Shown here piece by piece: positions 37,001 through 44,693 of a stretch of DNA of 64,000 bases. Every line of letters begins with the position of its first letter. Position 1 is the first letter of the stretch. A program made the translations under genes and the position numbers. Source of the DNA: Yoonia sp034652275 (GTDB lineage Bacteria; Pseudomonadota; Alphaproteobacteria; Rhodobacterales; Rhodobacteraceae); the NCBI RefSeq assembly GCF_034652275.1, contig NZ_JAXIWG010000003.1, positions 481,539 through 545,538 of the forward strand. Direction: 5' to 3'. Under the pieces are notes generated by a model. It was not told the origin of the DNA and ran no database searches. It worked only from the letters and a program-made list of their open reading frames with translations.

Positions 37001-37147
37001 CCCCGTCACATTGGGTGGCGGCAGCATGATGCAGAACGTCTCATCCCGGCTGGCATTGGCCCCGGCTTTGAAGGCGCCAGCCTCTTCCCACATCTTGTAA
37101 AGGCGGGCTTCGGCCTCGGCGGCGTTGAAGGTCTTTTCCATCGGCAT
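34004..37147 (-). CDS. valS: valyl-tRNA synthetase
   Basis: 1047 residues. Charges tRNA-Val, with an editing domain. HVGHAFNHTL (HIGH motif) and KMSKTKGNV (KMSKS motif) are present, as is a C-terminal coiled coil. Two odd stretches occur. An insert of about 30 residues (about 400-428, including DDEVPDQVRDAP) is encoded by a palindromic repeat. Residues about 517-610 come from DNA of about 51% GC, against about 65% nearby. The start is the ATG at 37147; an upstream in-frame extension lacks support and overlaps the divergent gene. Confidence 0.97.
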   Translation of the reverse strand: MPMEKTFNAAEAEARLYKMWEEAGAFKAGANASRDETFCIMLPPPNVTGHLHVGHAFNHTLMDILTRWKRMQGFDTLWQPGLDHAGIATQLMVEKELAATGQPKRVEMGREAFLKKVWDWKGDKGGVIEQQARRLGDSMDWSRSAFTMSGAESAPATEPAGNFHDAVIRVFVDMYNKGLIYRGKRLVNWDPHFETAISDLEVENIEVDGHMWHFKYPLAGGETYEYVEKDEDGNVTLREMRDYISIATTRPETMLGDGAVAVHKDDPRYAPIVGKLCEIPVGPKEHRRLIPIITDPYPDPTFGSGAVKITGAHDFNDYEVAKRNNIPMYALMDTRGQMRADGRPYAEEAAIAQAIANGEEAFDEAMIAAMNLVPDAYRGLDRFEARARVVADVTAEGLAVMVSAPAPEPGPQPAADDEVPDQVRDAPTIIPLVEAKKIMQPFGDRSRVVIEPMLTDQWFVDTAKIVGPALEAVKQGRTKIIPESGEKVYYHWLENIEPWCISRQLWWGHQIPVWYGPAIQSTQASEGKPAGESEDWNNPIAFCAPSFAEARKIAQEYYTLNSNFPLYIAHEAHSLEEAQALGTGPLLEVMPDDELGQAHGFKKPTKIDAVYLYRDPDVLDTWFSSGLWPFGTLGWPNDDPAMKYFPGDVLITGQDILFFWVARMMMMSQAVLEQDPFHTIYLHQLVRDAKGEKMSKTKGNVIDPLDMIDQYGADALRFSNAQMAAIGGVLKISEDRIKGYRNFGTKLWNAFSFAEHYAIPYPGDPARPEATLTLNKWIIGETGRVRETVDAALHAYRFNDAADALYAFTWGKVCDWYLEFSKPILQGEDATAKTETEQTLRWVLDQCLILLHPIMPFITEELWGLADNRAKMLCHADWPTYGSELVDADADREMNWVIALIDNTRSARAQVHVPAGAQVPLLVTGLDAKGQSAWDNNAALIQRLARIDSLTHVDAFPKGCVTIPMEGGTFGLPLAGLIDVAAEIARLEKTSQKLAKELGGLRGRLNNPAFVASAPDDVVAEARANLALRENEDTQIKAAIARLQELG
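35341..35580. other. low-GC patch inside valS
   Basis: By hand count 123 of 240 bases are G or C (51%). Flanking valS stretches counted at 63-68%. The encoded segment (about residues 523-602) lies between the WWGHQIPVWYGP block and RDPDVLDTWFSS. It is longer and more divergent than I expect for this spot in ValRS. Confidence 0.6.
35874..35892. repeat. palindromic repeat read in frame in valS
   Basis: TCCCGGA/TCCGGGA arms around CTTGA. The reverse complement of an intergenic palindrome at 43872-43890 matches at 17 of 19 positions, and both differences fall at the stem ends and keep pairing. It encodes part of an insert of about 30 residues absent from usual ValRS. Confidence 0.7.
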
Positions 37148-37267
37148 GACATGCGGTCCTTTTTCGGCTTGTCGCCAGATACCAAGCGTGCGGCATGAGG
37201 GAAAGGGTTTGTTCGGGCTGGACTTGGGGCTTTGGCCCGCTAGGGTCTGGGCAAGAGAGCCAAAGGG

Positions 37268-39574
37268 ATGAGCATGGAAAAATTCGGCAAGAGCCAGTCG
37301 GTCACACGCATCGAGGATCTGCGCTTTCTGACGGGGGCGGGGCGCTATGTCGATGATGTGGCGCCTGACGGTGCCTTGCATGCGTTTTTCCTGCGCGCTC
37401 CTGTGGCGCATGGGGCGATTACGGCGCTGGATGTTGCCGATGCCCGCGCCATGCCGGGGGTGGCTTTGGTCGTGACGGCGGATGATCTGGTGGCGGCGGG
37501 GGTGCGGATGGGGCTTGCGGGCAAGGTCCTGCGCAACAGTGACGGCACGCGGGCTGCGGCCCCGATGCGCCCCATTTTGGCGCAAGGCCGCGTGCGCCAT
37601 GTGGGCGAACCTGTTGCGATGATCGTGGCCGAGACCCTGCAAGCTGCACGGGACGCGGCAGAGGCGATCCTGCTCGAGACCTGCGATCTGCCGGTGCATG
37701 TGGCGCTGGAGATCGGCGGCGAGGCGATCCATGCGGAAGCGCCTGACAACCTCGCTTTCGACTGGGCGCTGGGCGATGCCGCGGCGACCGAAGCCGCGAT
37801 TGCCGCTGCCGCCCATGTTGTCACGGCGCAGGTGTTCGACAACCGCGTGATCGTCAACGCGATGGAACCGCGCGGCTGTTTTGCCGAGGTCGCGGATGGC
37901 CGCCTGCATGTCGCGGTGAACGGGCAGGGCGTCTGGGCCACCAAACGCGATCTGATCCATCATTTCGGGCTGAACGACACGGATGTGCGCGTCACCACAC
38001 CCGATGTCGGCGGCGGTTTCGGGATGAAGGGGATGCGCTATCCCGAACCTTTCTGCGTCGCCCATGCCGCGCGTGTGCTGGGCCGCCCCGTGCGCTGGAT
38101 GTCGGAACGCACCGAGGCGATGCTGACCGACAACGCAGGCCGTGACCTGACCACGACCGCGACACTTGCCTTTGATGCTCAGTATCGGATCACGGCGTAT
38201 CGGCTTGATACGATTGCCAATATGGGGGCCTATAATTCGCAATTCGCGCAAGCGATCCAGACCGAGCTTTTCGCCAAGGTGCTGATGGGCACCTATGACG
38301 TGCAGACGGCCTTCATGCGCACGCGCGGGATTTACACCAATACGACGCCTGTCGATGCCTATCGCGGGGCCGGACGGCCAGAGGCGATCTTTGTGCTGGA
38401 ACGGACGATGGATGCCGCGGCGCGCGCGCTTGGCGTCGATCCTTGGGACCTGCGGGCGCGCAATTTCATCAGGCCGGACCAGTTTCCATATACCACTGTC
38501 ACGGGCATGACCTATGACGTGGGCGATTTCATGCGGGTGCTGGAGACGGCAGGCCGCAACGCCGACCGCGACGGGTTCGCCGCGCGCAAGGCGGCGTCAG
38601 CCGTGCAAGGCAAACTGCGCGGGCAGGGCCTGTGTTATTACATCGAAAGCATCCTTGGCGATCCCGATGAAACCACCGCCGTCGAATTCACCGATGGTGG
38701 CGCGCTGATCTATGTCGGCACGCAGTCGAACGGGCAGGGGCATGAAACCGTCTATGCGCAGTTTCTGGCCGATCAGACCGGTATTCCCGCCGACCGGATC
38801 ACCGTGGTGCAAGGCGACAGCGACCGCATTCCGACGGGTGGCGGCACGGGCGGGTCGCGGTCGGTGACGGTGCAGAACACGGCGACACTGGCGGCGGTGG
38901 ATGTGATCCGTGATGCCTTTACCGCGTTTCTGGCGGAGCAAGAGGGGGTCGCGGCAACCGCGATCCGCTTTGACGATGAACGCTTTCGCATCAACGGATC
39001 GAACTTGACCCCCACCATGCTGGAGGTTGCCGATCTGGCCCGTGCTGCGGGGCGCAGCGATCTGTTGCGCCATTCCGCGACGATCAAGCTCGACAACCGC
39101 AGCTTTCCCAATGGCGCGCATGTGGCCGAGGTGGAAATCGACCCCGCCACCGGTGTCGTGACCGTCGACCGCTATACGGTCGTTGACGATTTCGGCAATC
39201 TCATCAACCCGATGCTGGCCGAAGGGCAGGTGCATGGTGGCGTGGCCCAAGGGATCGGGCAGGCGCTGACCGAACGTGCGGTGTTCGACGAAGACGGGCA
39301 ACTCTTGTCCGCCAGTTTCATGGACTACGCCATGCCGCGCGCCGATGATCTGCCGATGATCGGCTTTGCCACGGAATGCACCCCTTCGCTTTACAACCCG
39401 ATGGGCATGAAGGGCTGTGGCGAGGCGGGGACGGTCGGCGCGCTGGCCGCGATCAGCAACGCGGTGATCGACGCGCTACAGGATGTCGGCGTCACCGAAA
39501 TCGATATGCCTTTCACCCCGCATCGCGTCTGGCAGGCGATCATGGCTGCCCAAGGTGCCGATGCAACTGCGTGA
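37268..39574 (+). CDS. molybdopterin-binding large subunit, form II CoxL-like (orphan)
   Basis: 768 residues. Xanthine oxidase-family molybdenum subunit. DVGGGFGMKG, the form II active-site loop AYRGAGR and the catalytic glutamate block KGCGEAGTVGAL are present. Form I CO dehydrogenases carry AYRCSFR, so this is a form II type with unsettled substrate. No FAD-binding medium or [2Fe-2S] small subunit gene is adjacent, which is unusual. The 3' end overlaps a DUF2235 gene by 14 nt. It is divergent from valS. Confidence 0.9.
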   Translation: MSMEKFGKSQSVTRIEDLRFLTGAGRYVDDVAPDGALHAFFLRAPVAHGAITALDVADARAMPGVALVVTADDLVAAGVRMGLAGKVLRNSDGTRAAAPMRPILAQGRVRHVGEPVAMIVAETLQAARDAAEAILLETCDLPVHVALEIGGEAIHAEAPDNLAFDWALGDAAATEAAIAAAAHVVTAQVFDNRVIVNAMEPRGCFAEVADGRLHVAVNGQGVWATKRDLIHHFGLNDTDVRVTTPDVGGGFGMKGMRYPEPFCVAHAARVLGRPVRWMSERTEAMLTDNAGRDLTTTATLAFDAQYRITAYRLDTIANMGAYNSQFAQAIQTELFAKVLMGTYDVQTAFMRTRGIYTNTTPVDAYRGAGRPEAIFVLERTMDAAARALGVDPWDLRARNFIRPDQFPYTTVTGMTYDVGDFMRVLETAGRNADRDGFAARKAASAVQGKLRGQGLCYYIESILGDPDETTAVEFTDGGALIYVGTQSNGQGHETVYAQFLADQTGIPADRITVVQGDSDRIPTGGGTGGSRSVTVQNTATLAAVDVIRDAFTAFLAEQEGVAATAIRFDDERFRINGSNLTPTMLEVADLARAAGRSDLLRHSATIKLDNRSFPNGAHVAEVEIDPATGVVTVDRYTVVDDFGNLINPMLAEGQVHGGVAQGIGQALTERAVFDEDGQLLSASFMDYAMPRADDLPMIGFATECTPSLYNPMGMKGCGEAGTVGALAAISNAVIDALQDVGVTEIDMPFTPHRVWQAIMAAQGADATA

Positions 39575-40628
39575 CTGGGTCTTTGGCCTTTTCGGGCGCA
39601 AACCGCGCACCGAAGAGGCCGCGATCCGCAATCGGGGTCCGGCGATTCATGTCATCATCATGGATGGGACGATGTCCTCGCTTGAACCGGGGGCGGAAAC
39701 GAATGCGGGCCTGACCTTCAAACTGCTGCGCGAGGTCAGCCAAGGCGCCAATATGACCGTCTATTACGAGGCGGGGATCCAATGGCGCGACTGGGCGAAT
39801 ACCTGGGATGTTATCACCGGACGCGGGATCAACCGCACGATCCGGCGCGCTTACGGCGTGATCGCTTCACGCTATAGGCCCGGCGACCGGATCGTCCTGA
39901 TCGGCTATTCGCGCGGCGCCTTCGCCGTGCGCTCGCTTGCGGGGGTCATCGGCATGGTCGGGCTGGTGCGTGCCGATTGCGCCACCGAACGCAATGTGAC
40001 GCTCGCCTACCGGCATTACCGCACCGGCGGACGCAGCAAATACGCCGCCGCGTTTCGCCGCCTGCATTGCCACCCAGAAGTAGAGATCGAGGCGGTCGCG
40101 ATCTGGGATACCGTCAAGGCGCTGGGCCTGCGCTTGCCTGTTGTCTGGCGCTGGGGCGAGGATTTGAACAAGTTCCACAATGCCGAACTGGGCCCGCATG
40201 TGCTGCACGGCTTTCACGCATTGGCGCGCGATGAACGCCGCCGCGCTTATACGCCGGTGCTGTGGGCCTGCCCTCCGGGCTGGCAAGGCCATGTCGAACA
40301 GGTCTGGTTTCGCGGCAACCACGCCGATGTCGGCGGGCAGGTGCGGGCCTATCCGGCGGCGCGGCCTTTGGCGAATATCCCGCTGGTCTGGATGCTCGAA
40401 CGGCTCGAGGCCTGCGAGGTGCCTTTGCCCGCAGGCTGGCGCGACAGGTTTCCGCAGGATGTGAATGCGCCCTCTATCGGGAACTGGCACGGCTGGGCGC
40501 GGTTGTTCATCGCGCGCAGGCGGCGGGTGATCGGGCGCGATCCGTCCGAACGGCTGCACGACAGCATCGCGCAACGCATGCAGCGGCGGTCATTCCTGCG
40601 ACGGTCGCATGATCAGGCAGGTGGTTGA
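39561..40628 (+). CDS. DUF2235 alpha/beta-hydrolase-like protein
   Basis: 355 residues. The nucleophile elbow is IGYSRGAF (Ser117), with VAIWDTVKALG and the RGNHADVGG block typical of DUF2235, a family found in phospholipase-like T6SS effectors and in stand-alone hydrolases. No signal peptide, PAAR, VgrG or immunity gene is nearby, so a T6SS role is unlikely here. The ATG at 39561 overlaps the CoxL-like gene; the frame is open upstream to 39483. The 3' end overlaps a convergent thioesterase gene. Confidence 0.85.
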   Translation: MQLRDWVFGLFGRKPRTEEAAIRNRGPAIHVIIMDGTMSSLEPGAETNAGLTFKLLREVSQGANMTVYYEAGIQWRDWANTWDVITGRGINRTIRRAYGVIASRYRPGDRIVLIGYSRGAFAVRSLAGVIGMVGLVRADCATERNVTLAYRHYRTGGRSKYAAAFRRLHCHPEVEIEAVAIWDTVKALGLRLPVVWRWGEDLNKFHNAELGPHVLHGFHALARDERRRAYTPVLWACPPGWQGHVEQVWFRGNHADVGGQVRAYPAARPLANIPLVWMLERLEACEVPLPAGWRDRFPQDVNAPSIGNWHGWARLFIARRRRVIGRDPSERLHDSIAQRMQRRSFLRRSHDQAGG

Positions 40629-41075
40629 TCCGGTGGCATAAAGCTTGCCATCGGCGGCACCCCTGATCTCGCCATGGGCGACACCTGTGCTGCGACCGGC
40701 GTGATCGCTGAAGCCGGTGGCGAGGATTTCCATCCCCAGCGGGATCGCGCGGGTCAGATTCACCTTATATTCCAGCGTTGTATAGACCGCCCCCTTGGGC
40801 AGCAGCGTCATCACCGCACAGGCCATGCAACTGTCGAGCAATGTGCCATACCAGCCGCCATGCACCCCGCCCATCGGGTTGGCATGCTGGAATTCGGGCG
40901 TGCCGCGAAAGGTGACACGGCCTGCCGCGACCTCGTGCAGATGGTAATTCATCAGGCCTGAAATGGGCGGGCGGCTGATCTCGCCGCGCTGCATGGCCTG
41001 CATGAAATCAAGGCCCGACATGGACAGGGTGGTGTTCAAATCGGGCAGATCGGCTGGGGTTTTTGCAATGAACAT
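40590..41075 (-). CDS. PaaI-family thioesterase (hotdog fold)
   Basis: 161 residues. The hotdog-fold pattern HANPMGGVHGGWYGTLLDSCMACAVM carries the PaaI/YigI-type helix, with YTTLEYKVNLTRAIP and GRSTGVAHGEI typical of acyl- or aryl-CoA thioesterases. The start at 41075 has AAAGGCG upstream; longer in-frame starts lack support. Tail-to-tail overlap of 39 nt with the DUF2235 gene. The CoA substrate is unknown. Confidence 0.88.
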   Translation of the reverse strand: MFIAKTPADLPDLNTTLSMSGLDFMQAMQRGEISRPPISGLMNYHLHEVAAGRVTFRGTPEFQHANPMGGVHGGWYGTLLDSCMACAVMTLLPKGAVYTTLEYKVNLTRAIPLGMEILATGFSDHAGRSTGVAHGEIRGAADGKLYATGSTTCLIMRPSQE

Positions 41076-41110
41076 CGGCGCGCCTTTGATTTTCGGCGCA
41101 AGCTGCCGTG

Positions 41111-41977
41111 TCAGGCGACGTTTTGCAACCGCGCCTTGGGCGTCACACCGAGAGCATGGCACACATCGCGCGTCAGTTCCGGCCGGTTCAGCGTGTAGAA
41201 ATGCAGATGCTCGACCCCGCCCCGCACCAGATCGTCGCACAGCTCGGTCGCCAGCGCCGTTGCCAGCAGGTCGGTCGTGCCGTCGCGGGTGGCATTGGTG
41301 AAGGCGTCGCGGATCACCTGCGGAATATGCGTGCCGCATTGCGCCGAGAATTTCTGCGTTCCGTTCCAGTTTTCGATCGGCAGAATGCCCGGAATGATCG
41401 GCGCGGTGATTCCCGCCTTGGCGCAGGCATCGCGGAACCGGAAAAAGGTGTCGGCCTCGAAAAAGAACTGCGTGATCGCGGATGTGGCACCGGCATCGAT
41501 CTTGCCCTTGAGAAAGGCGATATCGGCGGCCTGATCGGCGGCTTCAGGGTGCTTTTCAGGATAGGCACCCACGCGGATCGTGAACTGGCCCGTTTCAGCC
41601 AAAGCCTCGATCAACTCGACAGAGCTTGCGAAACCATCGGCATGGGCGGTGAATTTGGCCTGCCCCTTGGGCGCATCGCCGCGCAGGGCCACGATTTCGC
41701 GCACGCCCGCTGCGGCGTAATTATGTGCGATTTCCAGCGTTTCGGCGCGGGTGGCATCGACGCAGGTGAGGTGCGCTGCGACGTTCAATCCACTGGTGCG
41801 GTGGATGGTGCTGACCGCTTCATGCGTCAGCTGGCGTGTCGTGCCGCCCGCGCCATAGGTCACCGACACGAAAGTCGGGTCCAGCGGGGCCAGCGTATTG
41901 ACGCAATCCCACAGCCGGAACGACCCTTCGAGCGATTTGGGCGGAAAGAATTCGAAGGAAACGGTGGGCGTGGACAT
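41111..41977 (-). CDS. metF: 5,10-methylenetetrahydrofolate reductase
   Basis: 288 residues. FAD-dependent reduction of methylene-THF to methyl-THF, the donor for MetH. It starts MSTPTVSFEFFPPKSLEGS; FVSVTYGAGG, LRGDAPKG and HFYTLNR motifs match the family. The ATG at 41977 was chosen because the longer frame (to 42064) runs into the divergent metR promoter. MetR-like sites lie in the gap between the two genes. Confidence 0.96.
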   Translation of the reverse strand: MSTPTVSFEFFPPKSLEGSFRLWDCVNTLAPLDPTFVSVTYGAGGTTRQLTHEAVSTIHRTSGLNVAAHLTCVDATRAETLEIAHNYAAAGVREIVALRGDAPKGQAKFTAHADGFASSVELIEALAETGQFTIRVGAYPEKHPEAADQAADIAFLKGKIDAGATSAITQFFFEADTFFRFRDACAKAGITAPIIPGILPIENWNGTQKFSAQCGTHIPQVIRDAFTNATRDGTTDLLATALATELCDDLVRGGVEHLHFYTLNRPELTRDVCHALGVTPKARLQNVA

Positions 41978-42023
41978 GACAATACCTCTTGCTTGCCTTG
42001 CTATTCTGTCATGAATATGGAGT

Positions 42024-42036
42024 TGAGACAAATTCA
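42024..42036. promoter_or_regulatory. MetR-box-like dyad between metF and metR
   Basis: TGAGACAAATTCA fits the MetR consensus TGAA-N5-TTCA with one mismatch. It sits between divergent metF and metR. A TTCATGAA palindrome at 42051-42058 overlaps the region before the metR start. Confidence 0.55.
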
Positions 42037-42068
42037 TAACCTTCACTAAGTTCATGAAGGACATTCAC

Positions 42069-42974
42069 ATGCACATCGAATTCCGCCACCTGCGCACGAT
42101 CAAGGCGATCCATGACACCGGCGGGCTGGCGCGCGCGGCAGACCAGTTGAACATGACGCAATCGGCCCTGTCGCACCAGATCAAGGGGATCGAGGATCAG
42201 GCGGGCGTGGAATTGTTCGTGCGCCGGTCCAAGCCCCTGCGCCTGTCGGCGGCGGGGATGAAGATGCTCGCCGCGGCCGAGGCGATCCTGCCGCAGGTCG
42301 CTGCCCTGGAGGCTGAGTTTACGGGGCTGGTGTCGGGCAAGGCGGGGCGGCTGCACATTGCGATCGAATGTCACGCCTGTTTCGAATGGTTGTTTCCGGT
42401 GCTCGAACAGTTCCGCAAGGCCTGGCCCGAGGTTGATGTCGATATCCGCCCCGGTCTGGCCTTTGACGCATTGCCTGCGCTGCGGCGCGAGGACGTCGAT
42501 CTGGTCGTCTCCTCCGACCCCGAGGATCTGCCGGAAACCGATTTCACCCCGCTTTTTGACTATGAACCGGTCTTCGTGGCGGCCGCCCAGCATCCGCTGG
42601 CCGCCAAGGACGTGATTGAGGCCGAGGATTTCCGTGGCCAGACGCTGATCACCTATCCGGTGGACCGCGCGCGGCTGGATATCTTTTCGCAACTTCTGAC
42701 CCCCGCCAAGGTGGAACCGGCGGCGGTGCGGCAGGTGGAACTGACCGCCGTGATCCTGCTGCTTGTCGCGTCCAATCGCGGTGTCGCGGTGCTGCCCGAT
42801 TGGGTGGTGCGGCAGGTACGGTACCATTCCGATTACATCACCCGTCCACTGACGCGCGCGGGGATCACCCGCAGGCTTTATGCCGCGACCCGTAGCGACG
42901 ACACCAGCCGCCCCTATATGGCGCATCTGATCCGGCTGGCGCGGCAGGAAGCGGTGAAACTGCAACGCGGCTGA
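42069..42974 (+). CDS. metR: LysR-family methionine regulator MetR-like
   Basis: 301 residues. The winged helix HIEFRHLRTIKAIHDTGGLARAADQLNMTQSALSHQIKGIEDQ is close to MetR, which activates metE/metH/metF with homocysteine as coregulator. The C-terminal effector domain is ordinary LysR. The ATG at 42069 was chosen because GAAGGA lies 8 nt upstream; an ATG at 42054 has none. Divergence from metF supports the assignment. Confidence 0.88.
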   Translation: MHIEFRHLRTIKAIHDTGGLARAADQLNMTQSALSHQIKGIEDQAGVELFVRRSKPLRLSAAGMKMLAAAEAILPQVAALEAEFTGLVSGKAGRLHIAIECHACFEWLFPVLEQFRKAWPEVDVDIRPGLAFDALPALRREDVDLVVSSDPEDLPETDFTPLFDYEPVFVAAAQHPLAAKDVIEAEDFRGQTLITYPVDRARLDIFSQLLTPAKVEPAAVRQVELTAVILLLVASNRGVAVLPDWVVRQVRYHSDYITRPLTRAGITRRLYAATRSDDTSRPYMAHLIRLARQEAVKLQRG

Positions 42975-43039
42975 TGCCTTGCCCTTATGCGCATTGCCGC
43001 CTATAGGCAGCCCTTGATCCCGAACCAAAGGCAAGACAG

Positions 43040-43828
43040 ATGGCTGGCAGCGCAAATCTCAACGTGATGATGAAAACCGCCCGTAAGGCGGGGCGCGCCT
43101 TGCTCAAGGACTTTGGCGAGGTCGAGCAGTTGCAGGTCAGCACCAAGGGCCCGGGCGATTTCGTCACCCGCGCTGACCGCGCCGCAGAACAGATGATCCG
43201 CGAGGATCTGTTGCATGCCCGTCCGTCTTACGGCTTTCTGGGCGAAGAAGGCCGCGAGATCGAGGGCGAGGACCCGACCCGCCGGTGGATCGTTGACCCG
43301 CTCGATGGCACCACCAATTTCCTGCATGGCCTGCCGCATTGGGCGGTCAGCATCGCGCTGGAACACAAGGGCCAGATCGTCGCGGGCGTGATCTATGATC
43401 CTGTGAAGGACGAGATGTTCTATGCCGAAAAAGGCGGCGGCGCATGGCTGAACGAAAGCCGGTTGCGCGTGTCGGGCCGGCACAAGCTGATCGAGAGCAT
43501 TTTTGCAACCGGCCTTCCCTTTGCAGGTCGGGCCGATCTGCCCGAAACCCTGCAGGACCTTGCGCGCTTGTTGCCTGCCTGCGCCGGTGTGCGCCGGTTC
43601 GGGGCGGCAGCGCTCGACCTCGCCTATGTGGCGGCGGGGCGGTATGACGGGTTCTGGGAACGCGGGCTGAAATCCTGGGACATGGCCGCCGGTCTGGTGA
43701 TCGTGCGCGAAGCAGGCGGGATCGTGGAACCGCTTCTGGCTGATGGCGATATCATCGGATCAGGCGAAGTGATCTGTGCGAACGAGGCGATATTCGCGAC
43801 ATTCGCCAAGGTCATCCGCAAGGGGTAG
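43040..43828 (+). CDS. suhB: inositol-phosphate phosphatase SuhB-like
   Basis: 262 residues. Mg2+-dependent phosphatase. GEEG (Glu69/Glu70), the DPLDGTTNF motif (from Asp86) and WERGLKSWDMAAG complete the metal site. The family acts on inositol monophosphate; in E. coli SuhB also binds RNA polymerase antitermination complexes. No operon partner is evident; the next gene is convergent. Confidence 0.93.
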   Translation: MAGSANLNVMMKTARKAGRALLKDFGEVEQLQVSTKGPGDFVTRADRAAEQMIREDLLHARPSYGFLGEEGREIEGEDPTRRWIVDPLDGTTNFLHGLPHWAVSIALEHKGQIVAGVIYDPVKDEMFYAEKGGGAWLNESRLRVSGRHKLIESIFATGLPFAGRADLPETLQDLARLLPACAGVRRFGAAALDLAYVAAGRYDGFWERGLKSWDMAAGLVIVREAGGIVEPLLADGDIIGSGEVICANEAIFATFAKVIRKG

Positions 43829-43871
43829 CACCGGCCTGCGGCTTTGCCGCAGACAGGGGCGCCGCCCCTCG

Positions 43872-43890
43872 CCCCGGATCAAGTCCGGGG
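43872..43890. repeat. palindromic repeat, intergenic copy
   Basis: Perfect 7-bp arms CCCCGGA/TCCGGGG around TCAAG. It is the counterpart of the palindrome read inside valS (35874-35892). It appears inserted into the gene-end repeat composite, which lacks it at 61182-61226. Confidence 0.75.
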
Positions 43891-43894
43891 CTCA

Positions 43895-43923
43895 CCCCGG
43901 AGTATTTGGGGAAAAAAGAAGAT
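43895..43923 (+). repeat. gene-end repeat, copy 4
   Basis: 29 nt identical to the copy at 61198-61226. The core is GGAGTATTTGGGGAAAAAAG, ending next to the rhomboid stop codon between convergent genes. Confidence 0.85.
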
Positions 43924-43924
43924 G

Positions 43925-44662
43925 CTAGCGGCGCACGACCGGTACGCTGCTGCGGCGGTATTGCGCCTCGGGATGGGGGGGATGGCCTTCGGTGCGCCGC
44001 CAGTAACTCTGCGCGCCGCGCCGCAGCCAGAGCGGGATAGTCAGCGCCAGCCCCAGCGCGAAACCGCCCGCATGCGCCCAATAGGCGACGCCGCCCGCGG
44101 ATGTATCGACCGCCAGCCCGCCAAAGACCTGCAAGCCAAACCACAGGCCCAGCATGATCCATGCGGGGATCGGCAGGATGCGGAAGAAAACCACGAAAAA
44201 GATGAAGATATCGACGCGCGCCTTGGGGAACAGCAGCAGATAGCCGCCCATCACGCCCGCGATGGCGCCTGATGCACCGACCATCGGGACCTGCGAATAA
44301 GGATCACCCACGAATTGCGCAAGGCTCGCCCCGATGCCGCAGACAAGATAGAAGGCGAGGAAGGGCAGGTGGCCCATTTCCTCTTCCAGATTGTCGCCGA
44401 AGATCCAGAGAAACAGCATGTTGCCTGCAAGATGCATGAATCCCCCATGCAGAAAGATGGAGGTGACAAGCGCGCTGGCGTTCTGCCCTTCGGACAGCAG
44501 GACGGGGATCAGCGCATAGTCGAAATAGAACTGCCCGATCTGCAGATCGGTCTGCAACATCACCAGCCCCCAAAGATAGACCAGCACATTAACCCCGATC
44601 AGGGTCAGCGTGACGTAAGGCGTGGCCTCGGACGGGTTGTGGTCGCGGATGGGTAGCATCAT
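43925..44662 (-). CDS. rhomboid-family intramembrane serine protease
   Basis: 245 residues, six or more membrane helices. FLHGGFMHLAGNMLFLWIFG is the conserved second block, the catalytic serine is in GASGAIAGVMGGY (Ser131), and the helix with the paired His is YWAHAGGFALG (His197). It cleaves membrane protein segments. Two adjacent ATGs at 44662 and 44659 are both plausible, with AGGAAAGGT upstream. The substrate is unknown. Confidence 0.93.
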   Translation of the reverse strand: MMLPIRDHNPSEATPYVTLTLIGVNVLVYLWGLVMLQTDLQIGQFYFDYALIPVLLSEGQNASALVTSIFLHGGFMHLAGNMLFLWIFGDNLEEEMGHLPFLAFYLVCGIGASLAQFVGDPYSQVPMVGASGAIAGVMGGYLLLFPKARVDIFIFFVVFFRILPIPAWIMLGLWFGLQVFGGLAVDTSAGGVAYWAHAGGFALGLALTIPLWLRRGAQSYWRRTEGHPPHPEAQYRRSSVPVVRR

Positions 44663-44693
44663 GCCGCGACCTTTCCTGCCTTTGCGCTTGCGG

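Noticed and set aside
37148..38251. Upstream in-frame extension of valS
   Set aside because: Opposite to the well-supported CoxL-like gene; ValRS starts at MPMEKTFNAAEAEARLYKMWEE.
39561..40628. Type VI secretion effector
   Set aside because: DUF2235 occurs in T6SS effectors, but no VgrG, PAAR, Hcp or immunity gene is nearby.
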